DNA of 22,880 bases, taken from positions 1 through 22,880 of the IMG/VR virus record IMGVR_UViG_3300013286_000061; one strand, given 5' to 3'. Positions 7,366-13,144 of this stretch are shown one piece after another (the stretch's first letter is position 1; the number at the start of each line of letters is the position of its first letter). The stretch comes from a virus. Both the position numbers and the translations under genes were made by a program. Below the pieces are notes generated by a model, which saw only the letters and a program-made list of their open reading frames with translations, ran no database searches and was not told the origin of the DNA.

Positions 7366-7872
7366 ATGCAAATATTAACGTTAGAAAATAAAACATTTTT
7401 ACTGGATAATCTCCCAGACGAAGTAGATGAAGATTGCAGATTTGCTGTGTTAGATAACAGTGATCCAAAAGAGCCTGATTTCTTTTTTATGCCATTGATA
7501 TTTTTAGAGTCATTTAATGCACCAGCAATGGTTCTTAATATAGGCGGCCAACAAGTTACTATGCCAATAGATTGGCACATAGCGGTAGGGGATAGTTCAA
7601 GTGGTTGTGATATTGAAATATTGCCGTTAACTAGTTTAAATGATAGGGGATTCGAAGCATTAGTGTTTAATCCACTAAGCAGTTTCAGAGTAGAATTTAA
7701 GAAAATTGAAATTGTAAATTTTTATAATGATGTTAAATGGTATTTTCCAAAGATGAAAAATAATCAATTGTTAGCAACTCCGTTATCCAACGGAGTCAAA
7801 CCAGATTGTGCTTATTTTGTCAAGGAAATTAGTAGACAAAGTGAAATAATTGAGTTGAGTAAAATATTATGA
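7366..7872 (+). CDS. Conserved 168-aa phage protein, unknown function
   Basis: AAGGA lies just before the ATG, and the gene ends in an ATGA overlap with the oxygenase-like gene. The protein appears to be a compact beta-rich domain: FAVLDNSDPKEPDFFF, then AMVLNIGGQQVTMPIDW (about 47-63), then DIEILPLTSLNDRGFEALVF (about 81-100) and WYFPKMKNNQLLATPLSNG (about 125-143). The GWxMPIDWxIAVGD-like and LTSLNDRGFEA segments are what I remember as conserved in T4-like marine phages near uvsW and the late sigma or clamp genes. I know of no experimental function. There is no signal peptide, and its cytoplasmic replication-operon context suggests a DNA-metabolism or transcription role. Confidence 0.75.
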   Translation: MQILTLENKTFLLDNLPDEVDEDCRFAVLDNSDPKEPDFFFMPLIFLESFNAPAMVLNIGGQQVTMPIDWHIAVGDSSSGCDIEILPLTSLNDRGFEALVFNPLSSFRVEFKKIEIVNFYNDVKWYFPKMKNNQLLATPLSNGVKPDCAYFVKEISRQSEIIELSKIL

Positions 7873-8495
7873 CATTAAAAGTAGCCTATTTTCAACCTAT
7901 TATACTAGCCATTGATAATGTTCCAGCAGTTGAATTTAGTAAAATTTATAGTCTTGCAGAAAATTTGCATCAGCATCCTGAACTAAATGACAGCAACGAT
8001 CCGTTGATTAGTATTCGCGGTGGACAGCAAATACAAGTATATCCTAATCAATTAGCATTAGATGTTCAATGGTTAATCAATTGGTTAGAAAGTATTTGTC
8101 AAGGTTATATGGAAATTATTTCTGGACAAAGTGGCACTGAAGATTTAAAATTATGTAAACCTAAAGTTACCAGCATTTGGACTATTAGGCAATATGAGGG
8201 AGATTATCAAGAAATGCACAGTCATCCCCGGGGACATATTAGCGGAAATATTTATATCAGCGCACCCGAGTTAGCAGTTGGTAGTAAACCTAGCGACGGG
8301 CAAGTTTTATTTAGAATGCCCCAAAGTAAAGATGTGAGTAAATTTATCATGAATGATATTTGGAAATATAGCCCAGCAGAAGGCACAGTTATTGTATTCC
8401 CTAGTCATCTTCCGCATACGGTTTATCCATGGAAAGGTGCCGGACATCGCACAGTAATGGCATTCGATGCTGTAATTATACCTAAGGATGGATAA
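7869..8495 (+). CDS. 2OG-Fe(II) oxygenase-like protein
   Basis: The 208-aa protein matches the pattern of the putative 2-oxoglutarate and Fe(II)-dependent oxygenases common in marine myoviruses (the 2OG-FeII_Oxy_5 type). QEMHSHPRGHISGNIYI (114-130) carries the first metal-ligand region. The strand VLFRMP follows, and then GTVIVFPSHLPHTVYP (172-187) with H183 as the distal histidine; R194 is the candidate for binding the 2OG carboxylate. The usual HxD/E appears here as H117-S-H119, so the second ligand is unusual. The substrate is unknown: protein, small molecule or a nucleobase are all possible. It is translationally coupled on both sides (ATGA upstream, TAATG downstream). Confidence 0.75.
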   Translation: MTLKVAYFQPIILAIDNVPAVEFSKIYSLAENLHQHPELNDSNDPLISIRGGQQIQVYPNQLALDVQWLINWLESICQGYMEIISGQSGTEDLKLCKPKVTSIWTIRQYEGDYQEMHSHPRGHISGNIYISAPELAVGSKPSDGQVLFRMPQSKDVSKFIMNDIWKYSPAEGTVIVFPSHLPHTVYPWKGAGHRTVMAFDAVIIPKDG

Positions 8496-8788
8496 TGGGA
8501 AATCTTAAACCGGGCATAACCCTTATACACGAACGAGTAGATAATGTAGTATATACTAGAGAATTTGGAGCAGATCCTATGACTAGAAAAGTAACAGGCT
8601 GGGATTATAATAAGGACGATCCAAAATTTGATCCTCGCACTGACGATGGCAGACCGTTACACGATCACATAACGGACAGTAAACTTTGGGGCGAAATTCG
8701 CCGAGAGGCAAAGACCAATATTACTTTACAAAAGGCATTAGATCGTGCTATAATGATATATCGTTTAAGTAAAGACAAACCAGAATGA
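8495..8788 (+). CDS. Conserved 97-aa phage protein, unknown function
   Basis: The start overlaps the previous stop (TAATG) and the end overlaps the next start (ATGA). The protein reads as a conserved small phage family: MGNLKPGITLIHERVDNVVY at the start, an Asp-rich loop (DPRTDDGRPLHDHI, about 47-60) and a helical C-terminus (LWGEIRREAK; LQKALDRAIMIYRLS). No catalytic signature is recognised. Similar proteins occur in many environmental T4-like phages as I remember, always without an assigned function. Confidence 0.7.
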   Translation: MGNLKPGITLIHERVDNVVYTREFGADPMTRKVTGWDYNKDDPKFDPRTDDGRPLHDHITDSKLWGEIRREAKTNITLQKALDRAIMIYRLSKDKPE

Positions 8789-9261
8789 GTGAAAAAGTTG
8801 AATTAAAAGAAAAGATTTTAGCGGTCGATCAAAATGTTCGAGAGCTGTGGGATGCCATGGATACTGAACAACAGAAGAGTCTAAAAAGTGAATTTTTTAT
8901 TTTAAATAGATATATTAGCAGTGCCAAAGGTGCTACAAGACAGCAACAAGAACACTTTGTATTAACTGTTAATGAGTACTTTAATAAGAATTGGAACCTG
9001 TTACAAAAGCATCCTAAGCTCTTATGGCAACTACTGTGTATGTGTAGTTATGATGGTAAAACTAAATTTTATCATGAATGGATGGGTTTTAAAAAGAAAA
9101 CAGGCAACAGTAAAAAATCAAAGTTTTTAATGGAGCTGTATCCTAGTAGGAAACTAGACGAATGCGATTTACTTGCCAACTTGATGTCAGAAAAAGAAAT
9201 CATTGAACTAGCACTTGAATACGGTATGGATGAATCGACTGTTAAGAAACAATTAAGATGA
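8785..9261 (+). CDS. Possible clamp-loader small subunit (gp62-like)
   Basis: This is a 158-aa helical protein. The layout resembles the short gp62-type clamp-loader subunit of marine T4-like phages: an early FFILNRYIS segment (37-45, compare the F(V/I)(V/I)NR motif of that family), a middle NEYF...KHPKLLWQLL helix, a Lys-rich WMGFKKKTG region, and a C-terminal helix pair (LLANLMSEKEIIELALEYGMD). The match is at pattern level only. Neither gp44, gp45 nor the gp43 polymerase lies in the window, so context gives no direct support beyond the replication operon. If wrong, it is a conserved replication-operon protein of unknown role. Start and stop both overlap neighbours as ATGA. Confidence 0.45.
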   Translation: MSEKVELKEKILAVDQNVRELWDAMDTEQQKSLKSEFFILNRYISSAKGATRQQQEHFVLTVNEYFNKNWNLLQKHPKLLWQLLCMCSYDGKTKFYHEWMGFKKKTGNSKKSKFLMELYPSRKLDECDLLANLMSEKEIIELALEYGMDESTVKKQLR

Positions 9262-9947
9262 TCGTAGATGTAGCTACATATACCTGTCAGTATTGCGGCA
9301 ATAAGTTTCAAAAAGAAAAAACACTTGCCGTGCATTTGTGTGAACAAAAACGTAGGGCATTGGCTAAAACAGAAAAACATGTAGTACTTGGCTATGATAC
9401 CTATAACAGATTTTATCGCAGAACTCAGAATTCTAAACAAGACAAAACTTATGACGACTTTGCAAAAAGTCCTTACTATAATGCTTTTGTTAAGTTTGGC
9501 AGTTTTGTTAGTAATGTTAATCCCTTATACCCAGACAGATTTATTGACTATGTTGTTACTTCGGGGGTTAAACTAGACCACTGGTGTAGAGATGAATTAT
9601 ATGAAAAATACGTGTTGGATTTAATTAAATCAGAACAAGTAGAAACTGCACTGCAACGTAGTATTGGACATATGATGACTTGGGCAGATGAACACAATGC
9701 GCAATGGAGCCATTATTTTAATTATGTCAGTCTAAGTCGTGCTAGTTTTGACATACGAGACGGCAAGATAAGTCCGTGGGTTTTGCTAAACTGTACGAGC
9801 GGAAAAACAATGCTAAGTAAATTTAGCGATGAACAACTAGCCAGTATAGGAACTGTTATTGATCCTCAGTTTTGGATACGTAAATTTAAACAACATCCTG
9901 CTGATATAGTATTTGTTCGGCAAGTTATTAAGGAATCGGGTTTATGA
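9258..9947 (+). CDS. C2HC zinc-finger phage protein
   Basis: The N-terminus holds C10-x2-C13-x12-H26-x-C28, a zinc-knuckle-like finger (CQYCGNKFQKEKTLAVHLC) followed by basic EQKRR. The remaining 200 residues are helical, with conserved-looking FAKSPYYNAFVKFG (about 70-83), YPDRFIDYVVTSGVKLDHWC (about 92-111), ISPWVLL and IDPQFWIRKF near the C-terminus. From memory, this two-part architecture recurs in T4-like cyanophages and relatives. Nucleic-acid binding is inferred from the finger and basic patch. A role in replication, repair or RNA regulation is plausible but untested. The gene is coupled by ATGA overlaps to both neighbours. Confidence 0.7.
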   Translation: MIVDVATYTCQYCGNKFQKEKTLAVHLCEQKRRALAKTEKHVVLGYDTYNRFYRRTQNSKQDKTYDDFAKSPYYNAFVKFGSFVSNVNPLYPDRFIDYVVTSGVKLDHWCRDELYEKYVLDLIKSEQVETALQRSIGHMMTWADEHNAQWSHYFNYVSLSRASFDIRDGKISPWVLLNCTSGKTMLSKFSDEQLASIGTVIDPQFWIRKFKQHPADIVFVRQVIKESGL

Positions 9948-10144
9948 AAACTAGAGTATTACAAGACGGCAGGATTGTTGAAGAATTAGATGTTGCTAGA
10001 CAACTATGGATTAAAACTCGATGCCCTGATAAATGGTTATTAATAGATATGGAAACTGGTGAACAATACAAAGGCCGCTCAACAGAGGGTACCCAGCAAT
10101 GGGAAAAGATTAATGCTATCGAATGGAAAAGAGTGGAATTCTAA
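9944..10144 (+). CDS. Small 66-aa conserved phage protein, unknown function
   Basis: It is a short single-domain protein with alternating charged and hydrophobic strands: MKTRVLQDGRIVEELDVARQ, then CPDKWLLIDMETGEQYKG (about 28-45) and WEKINAIEWKRV. The DKWLLIDMETGEQY segment looks like a beta-hairpin typical of small conserved proteins in T4-like phages. The start overlaps the zinc-finger gene (ATGA) and the stop overlaps the DnaE-like gene (TAATG), so it is part of the same coupled operon. No function is assigned. Confidence 0.7.
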   Translation: MKTRVLQDGRIVEELDVARQLWIKTRCPDKWLLIDMETGEQYKGRSTEGTQQWEKINAIEWKRVEF

Positions 10145-10722
10145 TGCCAGATATTGATATAGACTTTTTAGATCGCACAGATGCTTTAAATATTTTAAAG
10201 CATATACCTGCGGCTATTGAAGATAATGGAACTTTTAAAAAGCACAATACTGGCGTATATTGTACGTCTATTCCATATAATCCAATTACAGGCATGAGCA
10301 CTGTGGATTATAAAGCGGCAGAAGAACGTGGTTATTTTAAGATTGATTTTTTAAATGTAGGAATTTATAAAGGCGTAAGAAGCGAAGAGCACCTTAAACA
10401 ACTTATGGAGACTGAACCATTATGGGATCTACTGGAGCAAGACGACTTTACCCAATTGCTATTCCATGTGAATGGGCATGGGTCTATTCTGAGACAAAGC
10501 AAGCCAAGATCTATAGAGCAGTTGGCCGCGGTACTGGCAATGATTCGACCCGCGAAACGTTATCTGATTGGAAAAGATTGGACCACAGTGATGACGGAAG
10601 TTTGGACTAAACCAACCAACGATGAATATTTCTTTAAGAAAGCACATGCAGTAGCTTATGCTATGGCAGTGGTAGTACAGATGAATTTAATATGCGAAGG
10701 TATTAGTTACGAGTATGCTTAA
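10144..10722 (+). CDS. Miniature DNA polymerase III alpha (DnaE)-like protein
   Basis: The protein is 192 aa; bacterial DnaE is about 1160. It opens with PDIDIDF (2-8), the signature of the DnaE palm that carries two catalytic aspartates. KKHNTGVYC (32-40) resembles the HAAGVVI segment. KIDFLNV (66-72) corresponds to KFDFLGL, so D68 matches the third catalytic aspartate. LRQSKPRSIEQLAAVLAMIRP (about 116-136) matches the 'LKP..FEDLAAVLALYRPG' region, and FFKKAHAVAYAMAVVVQMN (163-181) matches the 'FNKSHAVAYALLAYQTAYLK' helix. The PHP, OB, beta-clamp and most palm and finger parts are absent. The motif order is preserved, so it reads as a condensed derivative. Activity is unknown. I chose ATG 10144 because it overlaps the upstream stop (TAATG) and begins directly at the motif. 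Its stop shares TTAA with the stop of the opposing gene. Confidence 0.8.
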   Translation: MPDIDIDFLDRTDALNILKHIPAAIEDNGTFKKHNTGVYCTSIPYNPITGMSTVDYKAAEERGYFKIDFLNVGIYKGVRSEEHLKQLMETEPLWDLLEQDDFTQLLFHVNGHGSILRQSKPRSIEQLAAVLAMIRPAKRYLIGKDWTTVMTEVWTKPTNDEYFFKKAHAVAYAMAVVVQMNLICEGISYEYA

Positions 10723-11093
10723 CGTACTCTACGTACTAATTGTACACTTTTACGTTTTACACGTTTCATTGTTAAGTTCATTAGATTTACAACTGGACCT
10801 AGTATGATTCGTACATCTTTACTGTTGAATGTTTTCACAGCATATTGAAAGGGTGATATTTGTACCCTACAAAAGATGTTGATAGGAAATTGTCGGTTAC
10901 TTTCCCACCACCAAGTTTCTCCTATCTGTAGGAAATTAGCTTTTTCTTCGGGTGTTTTAATAGCGTTTAAGTCATAGAAACTAGTAACATATTGATCTTG
11001 ATTGATCACTATGCCAACGTATTCTTGTTCCCCGTAGTTAATTACACTGATAAAAGGTAGGTTTTGTGTTATGTCGTCTCTTAATTTTGCCAT
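10719..11093 (-). CDS. Conserved 124-aa phage protein on the minus strand
   Basis: The ATG at 11093 gives MAKLRDDITQNLPFISVINY. A TTG at 11120 in the same frame would add nine residues, but the ATG form matches what I remember of related proteins in T4-like marine phages. Distinct segments are GETWWWESNRQFPINIF (about 58-74), NSKDVRIILGPVVNLMNL (about 88-105) and a basic end (MKRVKRKSVQLVRRVR). The basic tail suggests nucleic acid or a charged partner, but the function is unknown. The gene converges on the DnaE-like gene, sharing a palindromic TTAA for both stop codons. A TATAAATA octamer on the minus strand at 11139-11146 should drive it late. Its CAT start complement is also the first three bases of the plus-strand late octamer. 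Confidence 0.75.
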   Translation of the reverse strand: MAKLRDDITQNLPFISVINYGEQEYVGIVINQDQYVTSFYDLNAIKTPEEKANFLQIGETWWWESNRQFPINIFCRVQISPFQYAVKTFNSKDVRIILGPVVNLMNLTMKRVKRKSVQLVRRVR

Positions 11094-11098
11094 AAATA
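11091..11098 (+). promoter_or_regulatory. Late promoter CATAAATA for the 300-aa virion gene
   Basis: A NATAAATA octamer is followed by a predicted start near 11104 and a 17-base leader containing AAGGGG (11104-11109) before the ATG at 11121. The first three bases are also the start codon of the opposite gene. Confidence 0.65.
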
Positions 11099-11120
11099 CT
11101 TGTAAGGGGTCTTTGTCCAA

Positions 11121-12023
11121 ATGCGTAAAATTTCAAGTTATTTATACTCTAATAGAATTGAACTATTAGCCGATTTGGCAGGATTTTCAGTGGAGAACCG
11201 AACCGTGTATCAAAGAACAGTTAGAATTTATAAGGGCGTTGATAACGTTCTAGAGTTTGACATTAAAAATGCCGACCAAAAAAGATTAGAGTTAAGCACT
11301 AGTCCTAGTATCACTGCTATCAGATTAAATGTCATGGATTACGAAGGTAATAAATTACCTAACAGTCCTTACACTGTAAGCCCTAGTGCTATCAAAGGAA
11401 TCGCTACAGTTACGATACCGTCAACAGATTTATCTAATATTGACCATCAATTTTTAAAATATAGCGTAACTGCTACAAAAAGCGGTGTAGCTAATCCTAT
11501 CGTATTATATGCCGATACACAATTTGGTGCGCTGGGAACCATAGAAGTTGTGGGTAGTGCAACGCCTACAGCACGAAGTGTACAAGTATTAGATTCTTTT
11601 ACTGCTGATTTATCATATAGCAGTCTTATTAATGAATACTTGCACAGTAGCCCTGCACTAATCAAATATTATGAAGCTATTCCTACTACTAGTGCCAAAT
11701 TAGATTTTGTGTTGAATAGTTTAACCGGTACTGTAATTATAGAAGCAACTGCCGATGCTACCATCAGTAGTGAAAGTTTTCCGGCTAATGGCAACCCAAC
11801 TTACAATCCAGACGGTACACTTGCCGCAGTCCGAAGAGGTACTGTAATTGATACATTTACTGTTAGTTCAAGTACAACTTCATTATCAAAAACTTACACA
11901 GGATTGAGTGGATACACTTATATTCGAGTAAGTTTCTTAAGATCTAGTACCGCAGTAAACGGTACATGGATGCCTGGAACTGGTAATATTAAATCGGTTA
12001 CTATAACGGCTCCTGCACCATAA
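11121..12023 (+). CDS. Virion structural protein, baseplate/fibre type
   Basis: The 300-aa protein is rich in Ser/Thr and beta-type repeats, as expected for a virion appendage. Residues about 28-60 (VYQRTVRIYKGVDNVLEFDI) resemble the N-terminal beta domain of BppU-like baseplate or fibre proteins, where a kVYKGDd motif is followed by 'f.lkdaDgk'. The middle portion (about 140-170) carries a segment with SYSSLINEYLHSSPALIKYY. The C-terminal 120 residues are beta-sandwich-like, with TYTGLSGYTYIRVSF and an ending SVTITAPAP. It is predicted to be exposed on the particle and expressed late. It lacks an enzymatic motif. The precise location (neck, baseplate or fibre) cannot be told. Confidence 0.7.
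   Translation: MRKISSYLYSNRIELLADLAGFSVENRTVYQRTVRIYKGVDNVLEFDIKNADQKRLELSTSPSITAIRLNVMDYEGNKLPNSPYTVSPSAIKGIATVTIPSTDLSNIDHQFLKYSVTATKSGVANPIVLYADTQFGALGTIEVVGSATPTARSVQVLDSFTADLSYSSLINEYLHSSPALIKYYEAIPTTSAKLDFVLNSLTGTVIIEATADATISSESFPANGNPTYNPDGTLAAVRRGTVIDTFTVSSSTTSLSKTYTGLSGYTYIRVSFLRSSTAVNGTWMPGTGNIKSVTITAPAP
11139..11146 (-). promoter_or_regulatory. Minus-strand late promoter TATAAATA
   Basis: The plus strand reads TATTTATA, just inside the 300-aa gene. The predicted start near 11133 gives a leader of about 40 bases before the minus-strand ATG at 11093. Its transcript would overlap the 5' end of the divergent plus transcript by about 30 bases. Confidence 0.6.
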
Positions 12024-12026
12024 TAC

Positions 12027-12055
12027 TTGCTTTTTATTAATTAAAGTGTTATACT
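12027..12055 (+). promoter_or_regulatory. Sigma70-type promoter for primase, leaderless configuration
   Basis: TTGCTT (12027-12032) and TATACT (12050-12055) are separated by 17 bases. TTGCTTTT also resembles a T4 MotA box, so a middle-promoter reading is possible. Seven bases separate the -10 from the ATG at 12063, and no Shine-Dalgarno is present. Confidence 0.7.
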
Positions 12056-12062
12056 ACTCTAT

Positions 12063-13037
12063 ATGAGTATAATCACGGATACATTAACAAACTTTTTACC
12101 TGCAAAACGGAAAGTAACTCCTAGCGGTTGGATAAGTTTCAATGCTGTATGCTGTACAGATGATAGAGGCCGTGGCGGATTTATTGTCAATCAAGGCGAT
12201 GCAGTAAGTTATCACTGTTTTAATTGTGGATTCAAATGTAGTTGGCAACCTGGCAGACATATCAGCCAAAAAATGAATAAATTCATGCGGGACTTAAACA
12301 TTCCTGATGACATTATTAGCCAACTAAGATTAGAAGCACTTAAATTTGAAGACAGCGGCAATGTTGAAATACGCAATATCATTCCTAAATTTGATGAACG
12401 TGCATTGCCTATGGATAGTGTTCCTATTGCAGACCTGTTGAACGATCCTCCGGAAAAACTAATACCAGTGCTAGAGTACATGGTTAATAGAAAAGTTTTC
12501 CCAGAAGATTTTCCTTTCTACTGGACTCCAAAAGTAGGATTTAGCAATAGACTTATTGTTCCGTTTTTATTTGAAAATAAGATTGTTGGGTATACTGCCC
12601 GTACAATTAACGCTGAAGCAAATCCAAAATACCTAAGTGAGCAACAGCCCGGATATGTGTTCAATCTAGACAATCAACGGAATAATCGTGAACTCGTAAT
12701 AGTAGCAGAAGGTCCGTTTGATGCGATAAGTATTGACGGATGCGCTTTACTAGGCGCTGAAATTAAAGACAGTCAAAATTGGTTGCTTAAACAACTAAAC
12801 AAAGAGATTGTCTTGGTACCAGACAAGGATAAAGCAGGCAAACAAACATTGGATCAGGCAGTAGAACTAGGATGGTCCATCAGCATGCCTGATTGGCCGG
12901 AAGGTGTTAAGGATATCAACGATGCTATAATCAAACTAGGAAAGTTAGCGACACTATACCTAATTATACAAGCTAAAGAATCAAACAGTCTTAAAATACA
13001 ATTAAAAGCAAAGAAATGGTTTAAGGAGATGGAATGA
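12063..13037 (+). CDS. 61: gp61-like DNA primase
   Basis: The primase makes RNA primers for lagging-strand synthesis in complex with gp41 helicase. The 324 aa compare with 342 in T4 gp61. The N-terminus holds a zinc-binding region (C30/C31, then HCFNC at 51-55). The TOPRIM core is clear: VIVAEGPFDAISI (212-224), with E216 as the catalytic glutamate, and LVPDKDKAGKQ (251-261), with D254 and D256 as metal ligands. SNRLIVPFLF and GYTARTI (about 161-181) precede them, as usual. The predicted promoter start falls at the ATG, so the mRNA is probably leaderless. The stop overlaps the start of a 36-aa gene (ATGA). Confidence 0.92.
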   Translation: MSIITDTLTNFLPAKRKVTPSGWISFNAVCCTDDRGRGGFIVNQGDAVSYHCFNCGFKCSWQPGRHISQKMNKFMRDLNIPDDIISQLRLEALKFEDSGNVEIRNIIPKFDERALPMDSVPIADLLNDPPEKLIPVLEYMVNRKVFPEDFPFYWTPKVGFSNRLIVPFLFENKIVGYTARTINAEANPKYLSEQQPGYVFNLDNQRNNRELVIVAEGPFDAISIDGCALLGAEIKDSQNWLLKQLNKEIVLVPDKDKAGKQTLDQAVELGWSISMPDWPEGVKDINDAIIKLGKLATLYLIIQAKESNSLKIQLKAKKWFKEME

Positions 13038-13144
13038 AATTTATAAATTTTTTATTGTATCCTTATTTTGCGATAAGAGATCACTTGCGTTTTAAAAAGC
13101 GTTTAAAAGAATTGAGAGAACGGGATCCGTTCATTTACAAATGA
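13034..13144 (+). CDS. 36-aa basic small protein between primase and carbamoyltransferase
   Basis: AAGGAGA lies seven bases before the ATG; the start overlaps the primase stop and the stop overlaps the carbamoyltransferase start, both as ATGA, so it is coupled on both sides. The protein begins with a short hydrophobic helix (FINFLLYPYFAI, 3-14), followed by a strongly basic helix (RFKKRLKELRER) and the ending DPFIYK. The hydrophobic-then-basic layout suggests membrane or protein docking. From memory, short proteins ending in DPFIY-type motifs occur in T4-like marine phages. The function is unknown. The coding case rests on the ribosome binding site, the double overlap and protein-like composition. 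Confidence 0.7.
   Translation: MKFINFLLYPYFAIRDHLRFKKRLKELRERDPFIYK

Noticed and set aside
10123-10143. ATG at 10123 as the start of the DnaE-like gene
   Set aside because: The ATG at 10144 forms a TAATG overlap with the previous stop, matching the operon style, and begins at the conserved PDIDIDF motif.
11094-11120. TTG at 11120 as start of the minus-strand gene
   Set aside because: It is a rare start with no ribosome binding site. The ATG at 11093 gives the expected MAKLRDD start. The longer form cannot be fully excluded.
12027-12035. MotA box as the sole explanation for the primase promoter
   Set aside because: TTGCTT is also a fair sigma70 -35 at exact 17-base spacing, and the MotA spacing rule (about 12-13 bases to the -10) fits only loosely; left as an alternative.
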